A stretch of 64,000 nt of DNA from Paraliobacillus salinarum (GCF_014083865.1 NZ_JACEFA010000013.1:1-64000), one strand, 5' to 3'; numbered from the stretch's first letter, positions 35,086 to 45,399 are shown. Notes: generated from the sequence alone by a model not told the origin. Numbers and translations: made by a program.

Positions 35086-36861
35086 ATGAAAAAGAAAAAT
35101 ACTTTAGAATATAAAATGAAGGTTTATTTTTCACTTATCTTTTTTTCGGCGATAATATTGCTGGGTCTTAGTATTATGCATTATAGTAATGAAAAATACC
35201 AGGAGCAGAGCTATCAATATCTGAAGCAAACAGTAGAATCCAATATTAGTTTATTAGACAAATATTTTAGTAGTTTGCAAAATGTGGCTCAAATTATAGT
35301 TAGTGATCAAGATGTAAGAACTGCAGTGGCCTATAGAAATCAAGTTGAAGAAATAGATTATTCGATAGAATTATATAATCACTGGAATGTAGATGAAAAA
35401 TTACAGCATCTCAAAATGTTTCCTTATGTTACAAACGCTGTAGTTATTAGTAGTAATGAAAAAGGAATCTATTCTTATAAAGAAACGGTTAATGAAAATT
35501 ATAATTTTGGAGAACAAGAATGGTTTAAAAAAATGCGGGAAAAAGAAAGCGCTTCCTTCGATAGCTTTTTTTCTGATTATCATAATACGGACTACTTAAA
35601 AAATAATAAGGGAAAAGAAACGATATCGATGGTCACTCCAATCTTAAATAAGCAATCCTTTGATTTTAAAAATAGTTCTTATCTCTTATCTGATGTAGAT
35701 ATCTCATCTATTTTATTAGAAAATACAAGAAAAGATGGGGCGCAGCTGGCAATTACCAATGGTTCAGAATGGATTCATCTACCTAAAATGGAGGGTGTAA
35801 CAAATCAACAGTTAGAAGCAATAAAAAGAAAAATAGCTAATGATGAGAAATATTTTTTGATAGATAGTAATGGGCGAAAAGGACATGATCTCTTAGTTGT
35901 AAGAAATACGACAAATACAACTGGCTGGAACATTGTAGGTATTCAAAGTCTTAAGGGAATACAAGACACGAAGATAACTGTACTTTTGTTTATTATATCA
36001 ATGATTATTATATCGGGGCTGATTATTGCAATCGTTTCAGGTGTTATTTCTAAAACAATCTTAAATCCTGTGAACCAACTAATTGGAGATTTTAATAAAG
36101 TTGCTAAAGGTGATTATTCAGTTAAGTTTGAAGACAAAAGTAGTGAGGAAATATCTAAGATTTCAAGGTCAGCAGACAACATGATTCAAAATATGCTACT
36201 ACTTTCAAACAAGGTATTGGAAGAACAGAAAAAACTTTCAAAAGCACAAATTAGATCGTTACAAAATCAAATTAATCCTCATTTTTTTAACAATGCTTTA
36301 CAATCAATTAAAGCACTCTCAATCAATGGTGAAAGTGATAAAATCTCAAAATTAAGCACCTTATTAGGTAAAATGCTATCATACTCTGTTTATCAACCCT
36401 ATGAACACGTAGCTCTGCAAACAGAGTTAGAATATATAGAGCACTATATTATGATCCAAAATGTTCGCTTTGAAGGGAAGTTCTTTTATTCCATCGATTG
36501 TGACGAGGAATTAAAAAATGTAAAGGTTCCTAAATTAATTATTCAACCCATCATTGAAAATGCTTTAAAACATGGATTTGAGAATCGGGAGAGAGGATTT
36601 TTAAACATCTCTGTTGAAAAAGAAGGTGAGGAAGTTTGTATTCTTATTACAGATGATGGGAAAGGAATGGAAGACAATGCTGTGACATTTATAAATGGAG
36701 AATTGCGCTATAAAGATTCCTATTCATCACATAAAAGTATTGGGTTGTTGAACGTAAATCAACGAATTAAAAGTGAGTTTGGGGAAGCATATGGCTTAGA
36801 AATTATATCTAAGAATAAAAAAGGAACGACCGTTATTATTAATCTTCCATATATCAGATAG
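35086..36861 (+). CDS. Sensor histidine kinase, YesM family
   Basis: 591 residues. Two TM helices (about 13-33 and 300-325) frame an extracellular Cache-like sensor. A HAMP domain (about 330-380) and the His_kinase domain QINPHFFNNALQS (phospho-acceptor His399) follow, then HATPase_c (IIENALKHGF, DDGKGM). YesM kinases usually sense a carbohydrate or its binding protein. The ATG at 35086 follows AAAGGAA at 8 nt. The partner regulator is next, 12 bp away. Confidence 0.92.
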   Translation: MKKKNTLEYKMKVYFSLIFFSAIILLGLSIMHYSNEKYQEQSYQYLKQTVESNISLLDKYFSSLQNVAQIIVSDQDVRTAVAYRNQVEEIDYSIELYNHWNVDEKLQHLKMFPYVTNAVVISSNEKGIYSYKETVNENYNFGEQEWFKKMREKESASFDSFFSDYHNTDYLKNNKGKETISMVTPILNKQSFDFKNSSYLLSDVDISSILLENTRKDGAQLAITNGSEWIHLPKMEGVTNQQLEAIKRKIANDEKYFLIDSNGRKGHDLLVVRNTTNTTGWNIVGIQSLKGIQDTKITVLLFIISMIIISGLIIAIVSGVISKTILNPVNQLIGDFNKVAKGDYSVKFEDKSSEEISKISRSADNMIQNMLLLSNKVLEEQKKLSKAQIRSLQNQINPHFFNNALQSIKALSINGESDKISKLSTLLGKMLSYSVYQPYEHVALQTELEYIEHYIMIQNVRFEGKFFYSIDCDEELKNVKVPKLIIQPIIENALKHGFENRERGFLNISVEKEGEEVCILITDDGKGMEDNAVTFINGELRYKDSYSSHKSIGLLNVNQRIKSEFGEAYGLEIISKNKKGTTVIINLPYIR

Positions 36862-36873
36862 AGGGGGGCCAAA

Positions 36874-38442
36874 ATGTTAAAAGTCTTATTAGTGGATGAT
36901 GAATTGCTTACTATTCGTATGTTGGAAAGTTTAATTGATTGGGAAAAGTTTAATTTTGAGTTAGTTGGTTATGCAAAGGATGGCATGGAAGCATATGATG
37001 TCTTTTTAAAGTGTGAACCAGATATTGTTATTACTGATATACAAATGCCTAATATGACTGGGATGGAGTTTATCAAAAAAGTTAGAGAGAGTAATAAACA
37101 AACAAAAATAATCTTAGTCAGTGCGTATGGTGATTTTTTGAATATACAAGCAGCTATGAAGATGGGATGTTCAGACTATATACTAAAACCAATCGATGAA
37201 CAAGAGTTAAATGAAGCTTTAAAAAGAGTCGCAGAAAAAATTGACGTTGAAGAAGAACAAAAGCGTATGATTACTCAAAGTGAATTGCAAATCAGAAAAC
37301 TTGAGCTTTGGAATTACATGAAAACAGGGGTGAATAAAAATCATATCTTAAAGCTTCAAAAAGGATTAAATTTAAATTTTAAAAGCTATTATATTTTAAT
37401 TTTTGAACTGTATTATAATACGATTGACGAATTCGTTAATATGCAAAATATTGAATCTTTACAGATGGGCTATATTACTCGTGTTATGAACAATAAGCTT
37501 AATGACTATCAAAATATTTTTTTTGAATTCGATGGTAACTCATGGATAGCCTTGCTCTCTGATATTAATCAAGAAACGCTTATTCAGCTTAGTAGGGAAA
37601 TAATGACGACATTAAAGGATGACTTTAACTTAAATGTGAAAGTGTGTTTTAGTGACACAATAAGTGATTTTAAAAAATTACCAATAAAATATAAGCAAAC
37701 AAAGCTTTTGTGTAGATATAATTTTTATGTAGATAAGGAAGATATATTAGGTTACGGTTACAACTGTAAAGAAGAAGATTTTAAGCAAATTCAACGTAAT
37801 ACATTAATGAATGAAGTGGAAGAAGCTTTAAAAGCAAGGGATATTGCCGGTGCAGAGAGGCTATTAAATGAGATTTTTCACTTATCTAAACAAATTAACC
37901 CTTTTGAACTAGATCTTATTTATGAAATTTGTTTTGAAATTATTATGATTTTAAAGAAAAGTATACCTAGTAATAGTAAACAAATGGACTATTTGTCCGA
38001 CATTTCATATCAAGATGTATTAGATTTGAAATCAATAAACAATCTTAAAGATTACATGTGGGAATTAATAACAGATGTTCTAAATCAACATGAGCAAAAC
38101 ACGCAGCCATATAGTGATCTGGTTAAGGAAGGTATAACGATTATAGAAAATAATTATAATAAAAGTCTCTCTTTAGAAGATATTTGTAATGAAATTTCAA
38201 TTAGTAAAAATTATTTTTGTTATTTATTTAAACGAGAAGTCGGTATTAGTTTATGGCATTACTTGACCGAATTCAGGCTAAAGAGAGCCAAGGAGCTTTT
38301 ACTAGAGACTGATATGAAGAGTTATGAGATATCTTTTCAGGTGGGCTATGATAATCCGAGTTATTTTTCGAAATTATTTAAAAAATATGAAGAAATGACA
38401 CCAAATGAATATCGCAAACATGTGCAGATACAGAAACAGTAA
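36874..38442 (+). CDS. Response regulator with AraC-type DNA-binding domain (YesN family)
   Basis: 522 residues. The REC domain (1-120) has DD at 8-9 and the phospho-acceptor Asp55 in ITDIQMP. A middle region (about 125-400) of unknown role comes next, then two AraC-type HTHs (about 410-520: LEDICNEISISKNYFCYLFKREVG and SYEISFQVGYDNPSYFSKLFKKYEEMTPNEYR). It likely activates the GH31 and ABC/GH16 transcripts just downstream. Confidence 0.93.
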   Translation: MLKVLLVDDELLTIRMLESLIDWEKFNFELVGYAKDGMEAYDVFLKCEPDIVITDIQMPNMTGMEFIKKVRESNKQTKIILVSAYGDFLNIQAAMKMGCSDYILKPIDEQELNEALKRVAEKIDVEEEQKRMITQSELQIRKLELWNYMKTGVNKNHILKLQKGLNLNFKSYYILIFELYYNTIDEFVNMQNIESLQMGYITRVMNNKLNDYQNIFFEFDGNSWIALLSDINQETLIQLSREIMTTLKDDFNLNVKVCFSDTISDFKKLPIKYKQTKLLCRYNFYVDKEDILGYGYNCKEEDFKQIQRNTLMNEVEEALKARDIAGAERLLNEIFHLSKQINPFELDLIYEICFEIIMILKKSIPSNSKQMDYLSDISYQDVLDLKSINNLKDYMWELITDVLNQHEQNTQPYSDLVKEGITIIENNYNKSLSLEDICNEISISKNYFCYLFKREVGISLWHYLTEFRLKRAKELLLETDMKSYEISFQVGYDNPSYFSKLFKKYEEMTPNEYRKHVQIQKQ

Positions 38443-38599
38443 TAAACTTGTAGAAATGAATAATTTACTTACTTTTTTTATTCTATAACCTTCTTTATAG
38501 TGAAGGAGAATCTTAATGTAATCATGTTGCTGTATATCGACAGAACAGTAACTAAGAATTAATTTTTTCTTGTCGCTATTCATTCTAGGAGGGAACAAA

Positions 38600-40114
38600 A
38601 TGAAAATAAAAATGCTAGAAAATGAGTATTGGTATGGTGGATATGTACACGAAGGAATCAATCAGCCTATTGGAAAAGAAGATACGTATAAGGTAGATTT
38701 ATTTTTAAATCAAACACCAAATCAAGTAATGCCACTTTTTCTTTCAACAAAGGGCAGATATATTTGGGCGGATAAAGGATTTGTTGTTACCTTTGAAAAA
38801 GGGATAATAGAAATTGGTGAGGGTGTAGAATTAGTAGAGGGTAAACAGGATTTAAAAGGTGCCTATTTAGCTGCAATGGCTGATCATTTTCCGTTTCAGG
38901 GTAACCATTTAAGTATGGAATTATTCAGAAATCCTATCTATAACACTTGGATTGAGTTAACGTTTGATCAAAATGAAAACGATATCTTAAAGTATGCAGA
39001 AGATATTCTTACCAATGATCTACCAGCTGGTGTACTAATGATAGATGATGGTTGGTCAGATTATTATGGAAAATGGTCGTTTAATAAAGAGAAATTTCCT
39101 AATCCAGAAAGTATGATTAACAAACTACATGAAAAAGGCTTTCAGGTCATGCTTTGGATCAGTCCATATATAACACCTGACACGGTTGAATATCGTGAAA
39201 CAAGAGATAAAGATTTACTAATAAAAAATGAAAATGGTAAACCGTTTATTACGGAGTGGTGGAATGGATACTCAGCTGCTTTAGATTTTTCTAATCCGAA
39301 TTCGGTAGCTTGGATGGAAAAACAATTAGAAAAATTAAGTGGAATAGGGATAGATGGCTTCAAGTTCGACGGGGGAGATAGCCTTTACTATCATGAAGAT
39401 AATGTAACATATGGCAATGTTACTCCTGATGAACAATCTTTACTGTGGGCTAAGTTTGGAGAAAAATATGCGCTAAACGAATACCGTGTTACTACCAAAG
39501 CAGGTGGAATGTCATTATTGCAACGTTTATGTGATAAGGAACATTCATGGGGAGATACTGGAATTAATGCTTTAATTCCTAATAGTCTGTTACAAGGTAT
39601 TACAGGTCATCCATTTAGCTGTCCGGATATGATTGGCGGTGGAGAATACCTTAATTTTATAGATCGATCAGATCATTTACTAGATGCTGAACTTTTTGTT
39701 CGACATAGTGAGATTGCGTGTTTAATGCCAGCGATGCAATTTTCAGCTGCTCCTTATCGCATTTTAGATGAGGTGCGCTTTGAAAGTATAAGAAAAAGTG
39801 TTCAACTTAGACAAAAATATCAAATTATTATTGAGGATTTAGTAACGCATGCAAAAGAAACAGGCGAACCTATTATTCGTTATATGACCTATTGTTTTCC
39901 GAATGAGCCTGTAGAACAAATTATTGATCAATTCATGTTGGGCGACGATGTACTTGTTGCACCAGTATATGAACAAGGCGCAACGGGTAGAGAAGTCTAT
40001 ATTCCAATAGGAGAATGGAAGTATGGAGAAGAAACATTAAAGAGTAAAGGTGAATATCTATATTTTGCTAGTTCACCAGGTATTCCTATCACAATAGAAC
40101 GGGTGAAATCGTAA
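38600..40114 (+). CDS. Glycoside hydrolase family 31
   Basis: 504 residues, cytosolic (no signal peptide). The (beta/alpha)8 domain includes MIDDGWSDYYGKWSF, the nucleophile Asp257 in GFKFDGGD and the acid/base Asp319 in WGDTG. GH31 enzymes are retaining alpha-glycosidases (alpha-glucosidase, alpha-galactosidase, alpha-xylosidase, sulfoquinovosidase); this short form lacks some accessory domains and its specificity is open. The ATG at 38600 follows GGAGGG. Confidence 0.9.
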   Translation: MKIKMLENEYWYGGYVHEGINQPIGKEDTYKVDLFLNQTPNQVMPLFLSTKGRYIWADKGFVVTFEKGIIEIGEGVELVEGKQDLKGAYLAAMADHFPFQGNHLSMELFRNPIYNTWIELTFDQNENDILKYAEDILTNDLPAGVLMIDDGWSDYYGKWSFNKEKFPNPESMINKLHEKGFQVMLWISPYITPDTVEYRETRDKDLLIKNENGKPFITEWWNGYSAALDFSNPNSVAWMEKQLEKLSGIGIDGFKFDGGDSLYYHEDNVTYGNVTPDEQSLLWAKFGEKYALNEYRVTTKAGGMSLLQRLCDKEHSWGDTGINALIPNSLLQGITGHPFSCPDMIGGGEYLNFIDRSDHLLDAELFVRHSEIACLMPAMQFSAAPYRILDEVRFESIRKSVQLRQKYQIIIEDLVTHAKETGEPIIRYMTYCFPNEPVEQIIDQFMLGDDVLVAPVYEQGATGREVYIPIGEWKYGEETLKSKGEYLYFASSPGIPITIERVKS

Positions 40115-40143
40115 TATAGTTATATAAATGACTATTGATGAAG

Positions 40144-40181
40144 AAATACTATTTATTTACTTAAATAAATAGTATTTTTTT
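40144..40181. terminator. Terminator after the GH31 gene
   Basis: Perfect 15-bp stem AAATACTATTTATTT / AAATAAATAGTATTT followed by a T run. Confidence 0.92.
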
Positions 40182-40265
40182 CGCATTAAGAGCGTAATAT
40201 TGATTATTTATTGTCTTTAATGAAGCGGTTACAATATATGTATCACAAAGAAAGAGGGGTTTTAA

Positions 40266-41543
40266 ATGAAAAAGAAAACGTTTGCATTTTTGTTAAGTTT
40301 GATTATGCTTGTTGGTGCATTGGTAGGTTGTTCGAGTGAGTCAGGAAGTGAGGAAACAGATTCTGGTTCGGAAGATGAAGTAGTGAAGCTTAGAATGATG
40401 GCTTATAATGCAGAATCTACAAGAACAACGTATTTAAAAATGTTAGATGAAAAACTTCCTAATATTGATATTGAATTTGAATTTGTTGCACTTGATAATT
40501 TTAACAATGTTTTAAACGCACAGCTACAGGCTGGAGAAGGACCAGACATTATTGAAGTGGGTGGCGAAGCAAAACTTCTAGCTAAAGCTAACTATTTACT
40601 AGATCTTTCAGATAAAGATTTCACTTCTAAATATGCAGATGCAGGTCTTAAGCCATATTCGATAGATGGTGGTATTTATGCAACTCCATTACAATCATGG
40701 TTCGAAGGTATCTTTTATAATAAAAAAATCTTTGAAGAAAATGGTGTAGAAGTTCCTAAAACATGGGATGAGTTAATTGCTATAAGTAAAAAGTTAGATG
40801 AAAATGGTGTGAAACCACAAATAATGGGTGCTCAATCTTGGGAGCCAATGATGAAACAAAGTATTGGGTTAGTAAACAATGAATTCTATGCGGATGAAGC
40901 AAATAGTGAATTTGATAATAAGTTTAATGAAGGGGAAGCAAAGTTAGCGGAGGCATGGCTTCCAGCTGTAGAGGAATGGTCTAAAATTATTGATGAAGGA
41001 ATTCTAACAGATGATATGCTCGGTTTAAGTTATGATCAAGCATTAGATCAATTTGCAACTGGAAAGGCTGCAATGTGGGAAAGTGGACCATGGGCGGTGC
41101 CAACTATTCTTGAGAAAAATCCAGATATAGAACTTGGTATGTTTCCAATCCCAGGAAAAGAAGAAGGTCCTGGTTGGTTAATAGGTGGACCAGGGTCGGC
41201 TTTAGCAATTAATGCAAATTCTGAATACATTGATGAAGCACTTAAAGTATTAGAGGTAACAGCGACAGAAGAAGCGCAGTTAGCACTTGTTGAAGACAAT
41301 GCTGGAAGTTCTTTCTTAAAAGGTGTTGAAGTAGATTTGGGAGAGATTTATACAGATAGTGAAGAGGCGTTTAAAGCAGGTAATGTTTATGCGCCATGGA
41401 CAGCTGTTTGGACTTCAGGAAATCCAATTGTACAAGCTTATGGAAAATCACTACAAGAAGTTCTAGCTGGAGCAAAAACTGTTGAAGAAGCACTTCAAGA
41501 TGCAGATGAAACCAATGATAATTTAAGAAACACACTAAACTAA
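40266..41543 (+). CDS. Sugar ABC transporter substrate-binding lipoprotein
   Basis: 425 residues, family 1 extracellular solute-binding protein. The lipobox is LVGC. Further motifs are GPDIIEVGGEAK, FEGIFYNKKIFEENGVEVPKTWDELI and GKAAMWESGPWA. It would capture an oligosaccharide released by the secreted GH16. RBS AAAGAGGGG. Confidence 0.93.
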   Translation: MKKKTFAFLLSLIMLVGALVGCSSESGSEETDSGSEDEVVKLRMMAYNAESTRTTYLKMLDEKLPNIDIEFEFVALDNFNNVLNAQLQAGEGPDIIEVGGEAKLLAKANYLLDLSDKDFTSKYADAGLKPYSIDGGIYATPLQSWFEGIFYNKKIFEENGVEVPKTWDELIAISKKLDENGVKPQIMGAQSWEPMMKQSIGLVNNEFYADEANSEFDNKFNEGEAKLAEAWLPAVEEWSKIIDEGILTDDMLGLSYDQALDQFATGKAAMWESGPWAVPTILEKNPDIELGMFPIPGKEEGPGWLIGGPGSALAINANSEYIDEALKVLEVTATEEAQLALVEDNAGSSFLKGVEVDLGEIYTDSEEAFKAGNVYAPWTAVWTSGNPIVQAYGKSLQEVLAGAKTVEEALQDADETNDNLRNTLN

Positions 41544-41553
41544 ATAAATGATC

Positions 41554-41597
41554 AGTTGTACAGAAAACATGTTTTTGCAATCGTTTTCTGTACAACT
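41554..41597 (+). promoter_or_regulatory. Intra-operon hairpin after the binding-protein gene
   Basis: Perfect 15-bp stem AGTTGTACAGAAAAC / GTTTTCTGTACAACT without a T run. It probably protects the 3' end of the binding-protein mRNA or lets only part of the transcripts continue, giving more binding protein than permease. Confidence 0.7.
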
Positions 41598-41641
41598 GTT
41601 CTTAAATTTTAAACGTAAAACAGAGAATTGAGGGGACAGAT

Positions 41642-42523
41642 ATGTACAACAAAAATCGTCAAAGAGTTTTTATGTTGATGATTCTTCCAACATTTATTGG
41701 GTTTTTCATTCTTTATATTGTTCCTACAGCAATGAGTTTCTTTTATAGTTTAACGAATTGGTCTGTATATAACGCTGATCTTCAATTTGTTGGATTAGAT
41801 AATTTTAAAATGCTTTTTGAAGACTCAAAAACATTGGCCGGAATTAAAAATACAATTATCTATGCTCTAATTACGCTTGTTGTTCAAAATGCTATAGCTA
41901 TCGTATTGGCCGTGTTTCTAGATAAGAAAACAAAGTCAGCTAACTTTGTTAAATCATTAGTTTTTTTACCTGCAGTTTTAAGTATTCTAGTGGTAGGATT
42001 TCTATTCCAATATATTATGACATCAGCGGATTATGGGTTATTAAATAACATTGTACAATTTTTCGGTGGAGATCCGGTTAATTGGTTAGGTAATAAAGAT
42101 ATTGCGCTGTATTCAGTAATAGCTACACAAGTTTGGCAGTGGAGCGGTTGGTTGATGGTAATTTATATAGCGAATCTGAAAAGCATAGACACAGCACTTT
42201 ATGAAGCGGCGGAAATTGATGGAGCTAGCAAAATGAGTAAATTCTTTAAAATTACTTTGCCTTTGTTGTATCCAGCGGCTTCATTTAATATCCTTTTGAG
42301 TTTAATAAATGGAATGAAAGTCTTTGATGTAATTTTAGCGATGACACAAGGTGGGCCAGGATATGCAACGGAGACAATAATGACTACGCTTATTAGAGAA
42401 GGATTTAATAGTGGAAGAAATGCCTATGCATCAGCTCTAGGAGTAGTATTTTTTGTTGCGGTATTCATCTTATCAAGGATAGTAATTGCATTTTTAAATA
42501 AATGGGAAAGGAAAATATCATGA
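41642..42523 (+). CDS. Sugar ABC transporter permease (MalF type)
   Basis: 293 residues, six TM helices. EAA loop EAAEIDGASKMSKFFKITLP. It overlaps the next permease by 4 bp (ATGA). Confidence 0.93.
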   Translation: MYNKNRQRVFMLMILPTFIGFFILYIVPTAMSFFYSLTNWSVYNADLQFVGLDNFKMLFEDSKTLAGIKNTIIYALITLVVQNAIAIVLAVFLDKKTKSANFVKSLVFLPAVLSILVVGFLFQYIMTSADYGLLNNIVQFFGGDPVNWLGNKDIALYSVIATQVWQWSGWLMVIYIANLKSIDTALYEAAEIDGASKMSKFFKITLPLLYPAASFNILLSLINGMKVFDVILAMTQGGPGYATETIMTTLIREGFNSGRNAYASALGVVFFVAVFILSRIVIAFLNKWERKIS

Positions 42524-43350
42524 AGAAGAATATACTTGGAAAATCGCTATATACCATTGGATTGACGATAATTTGTATTATTATGATTGTGCCAATTTAT
42601 TATTTAGTTGTCACAACATTTAAATCTCCAGAAGAAGCGGCGCTTAGCCCTTTAGGTTTGCCAAAAGCCTTAGATTTCTCAAATTATACGAAAGCCTTAG
42701 AGGCAATGGACTACCTTCAAGCATTAAAGAATAATTTGATTATTACTATTGTTGCTGTTCTTTTATTAGTGTTTTTCGCTACGATGGCGGCCTATGTAAT
42801 TGCAAGAAGTCAAAAGAAAATCTTTAAAGTAATGTATTCTATCTTTCTAGTGGGATTAATCATTCCCTTTCAAATTGCTGTTGTACCATTGTATCAGATT
42901 ATTTCTGGTTTGAATTTAATGGATACACATTTAGGTGTTATTTTGGTTAATGTTTTTTGTATAAATCTACCATTATCAATTTTTTTATTGCGTGGATTTA
43001 TTAGCACAGTTCCAATTGAGTTGGAAGAAGCTGCATTCATGGATGGTTGTGGCACATTTAAAACTTTTTGGGTTATTATATTTCCTTTGTTAAAACCAAT
43101 TGTTTCGACAGTTGTTATTTTAAATACGTTAGCAATTTGGAACGATTTTTTGACTCCTTTATTATTTATACAATCACCAGAAAAACAGGTGTTGTTACAA
43201 CAGGTTTATAGAAACGTTGGTCCATTTTCAACCGACTGGACATCGTTCTTCCCAATGCTTGTTATGTCAACATTACCACTAGTCATTTTCTACATTTTTA
43301 TGCAAAAACGTGTAATAGAAGGAGTAGTAGCAGGGTCTGTAAAAGGTTAA
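42520..43350 (+). CDS. Sugar ABC transporter permease (MalG type)
   Basis: 276 residues, six TM helices. EAA loop EEAAFMDGCGTFKTFWVIIFP. The ATG at 42520 follows GGAAAGGAAAA. No ATPase gene is present, as is common for CUT1 importers in Bacilli that share the ATPase MsmX. Confidence 0.93.
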   Translation: MKKNILGKSLYTIGLTIICIIMIVPIYYLVVTTFKSPEEAALSPLGLPKALDFSNYTKALEAMDYLQALKNNLIITIVAVLLLVFFATMAAYVIARSQKKIFKVMYSIFLVGLIIPFQIAVVPLYQIISGLNLMDTHLGVILVNVFCINLPLSIFLLRGFISTVPIELEEAAFMDGCGTFKTFWVIIFPLLKPIVSTVVILNTLAIWNDFLTPLLFIQSPEKQVLLQQVYRNVGPFSTDWTSFFPMLVMSTLPLVIFYIFMQKRVIEGVVAGSVKG

Positions 43351-43428
43351 TTACTATAAGGTTTAATATAATATTAATGAATAAATGAGATTATACGTCA
43401 TTACCATTACTTGAAAAGGAAGATGATA

Positions 43429-45351
43429 ATGAAAAAAATCACGAAGATTCTATTAGTATCTATTATTTTATTCGTTCTTAGTAATGCAGAAGGATTAACA
43501 GAACGTGTTTTGGGTGCGACAGACAATGTAATTACATTCAATCCTAACAACGGAGAACTAGAAAAGCAGATTAATCTATTGACAGGAGAAACACTGAAGG
43601 AAGAACAAGTCCCTTTTACCGACTTAAATAAAGAAGGCTATGATTTTCTAGGGTGGTTTTATGGAGACAATAACAAGTATGAAGTTATTTTTCCATTTTC
43701 AACTGATAAAGACATCACTTTAATAGCAAAGTGGGGGAGACATATACCTTCAAATCCAATAAAAAAAGAAGGGTATCGTCTTATATTTAATGATGAATTT
43801 AATAATATTGATGGCAATTTAAACCCTGCTAACTGGGTAGATAAATATTTGTCATCTTGGACAAAAACACCCCAACATGCTAGCCCGACGTATAACTTAG
43901 AAAATGGAGTAATGAATTTACAAATAAAAGAAGAAACGCAACCTTGGGCAACAGAATTTGATGGACAAACAGTAGTAAGTGGCTTTACAACAGGTAATAG
44001 AAATGCGTTGCATAATTGGACTGGTGCAAATGTAGTGAGAAATCCAGTTGAAACAGAACTAACGCACATTAATCAGTATGGTTATTATGAAATTAGATCA
44101 AAGGGTCAAGCTGGCTCATCTAGACATTCGGCTTGGTGGTTATTAGGTTTTGAAGACAGAAATGAACACTCTGCAGAAATTGATATTTTTGAGATATTAG
44201 GAAATAATGCTACAAAAGTACCTCGGGCTTACCATAATTGGAATGATGGGGATGCTTTTAATGTTAAAGATTCAGGAGAGAATTTTACAGATTATAATGC
44301 GAATTTCCATGATGAATGGCATACTTTTGGATTAGATTGGCAAGAAGGGACTGGATCTGGAGATTTTCCTGATAAACTAGTATTTTATATTGATGGTGTA
44401 GAAGTAGGTAGTAAAAATGTGAATATAGACTATCCTATGATTCAATTATTCTCTCTTTATGAAAAGCGAGCTGGAGGATGGACTGGCCCTTGGGAGTGGA
44501 TGCCATATCCAAACTCTTTTAACATTGACTATGTTAGAGTATATAAGAAACTACCAGAGAACCAGCCAGAACTACCTGAGAATGAATTAGTGATTTCTCA
44601 TATTGAAGATTCAACAGTAACCGTTCAGGAAGGACAGGCAAAGTTAACAGAATATACTTCAGCTGTAAATGGACAGGAAGGACAAGTATACACAGAACCT
44701 AATTTGCCAGATACACTTTCTTATGTTGATGTAACTTGGAATGATGGCATCGTTACACAAGAATTTGTGAAATGGGATCCTATTACAGAAGAGGATTTAG
44801 TAAAGTTAAATAATGGAGAATCAATTACTAAGAACGGTATCCTTCCTCATGTAGAAGAAGGATCTAACATTCCTAATCCAGTGTTACATGTGGAAGTAAC
44901 TCCTCCTCCACCATATTCAAGTGAGAATTTAGGAATCGATAACAATCAAGCTGAATTATCTAAGCTTTTTGATGGTAATTTAGCAAGCAATAGTGGCGAG
45001 TTCGTTTTTGCTAATAGTTATCTGCCTACAGATAAAGAAGTAAATATAATGTATGACTTTAAGCAAGAAGTTACATTGGATACTATTACATTTACAACCA
45101 ATTATGGTCAAGATCAAGGAATTAGAAAATTTAAGGTAGCATCCTTTGATTCAAGTAGAAATCAGTGGGTTACTTTGAATAAGGAATATACTATTCCATG
45201 GACTGATGCAGGAAAAACAGAGGCCGGTGAGACTTTAGCTGTCAATATTGATTCTGTTAATACATCAAAGATAAAAATAATTATTACTGATGCAGGCTTC
45301 ACATGGGGCAATAAAATAGCTATGCGAGAAATTTCTTTTAATATTAATTAA
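43429..45351 (+). CDS. Secreted multidomain glycoside hydrolase family 16
   Basis: 640 residues. Signal peptide to about residue 28. An InlB/Listeria-Bacteroides repeat follows (about 33-100, EGYDFLGWFYGD, ITLIAKW). The GH16 domain (about 110-380) has catalytic E250, D252 and E255 (EIDIFE). Then come a linker/Ig-like part and a C-terminal F5/8-type carbohydrate-binding module (from about 495, KLFDGNLAS). GH16 cleaves beta-1,3/1,4-glucans or galactans; which one is not clear. There is no LPXTG anchor, so the enzyme is released or bound by its own modules. ATG at 43429, RBS AAAAGGAAG. Confidence 0.9.
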   Translation: MKKITKILLVSIILFVLSNAEGLTERVLGATDNVITFNPNNGELEKQINLLTGETLKEEQVPFTDLNKEGYDFLGWFYGDNNKYEVIFPFSTDKDITLIAKWGRHIPSNPIKKEGYRLIFNDEFNNIDGNLNPANWVDKYLSSWTKTPQHASPTYNLENGVMNLQIKEETQPWATEFDGQTVVSGFTTGNRNALHNWTGANVVRNPVETELTHINQYGYYEIRSKGQAGSSRHSAWWLLGFEDRNEHSAEIDIFEILGNNATKVPRAYHNWNDGDAFNVKDSGENFTDYNANFHDEWHTFGLDWQEGTGSGDFPDKLVFYIDGVEVGSKNVNIDYPMIQLFSLYEKRAGGWTGPWEWMPYPNSFNIDYVRVYKKLPENQPELPENELVISHIEDSTVTVQEGQAKLTEYTSAVNGQEGQVYTEPNLPDTLSYVDVTWNDGIVTQEFVKWDPITEEDLVKLNNGESITKNGILPHVEEGSNIPNPVLHVEVTPPPPYSSENLGIDNNQAELSKLFDGNLASNSGEFVFANSYLPTDKEVNIMYDFKQEVTLDTITFTTNYGQDQGIRKFKVASFDSSRNQWVTLNKEYTIPWTDAGKTEAGETLAVNIDSVNTSKIKIIITDAGFTWGNKIAMREISFNIN

Positions 45352-45359
45352 ATATTTTC

Positions 45360-45399
45360 AAATGGGACATTGGGGTCTGACCCCAGTGTCCCATTTTTT
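45360..45399. repeat. 36-bp repeat with palindrome, copy 2 (terminator)
   Basis: Same sequence and orientation as 34999-35034, here followed by a good T run (to 45399), so it acts as terminator for the GH16 operon. Confidence 0.87.

Noticed and set aside
40215-40235. A cre-like sequence before the sugar-binding protein gene (TGAAGCGGTTACAA)
   Set aside because: It is one base shorter than a cre site in the left half, so I did not list it as a CcpA site.
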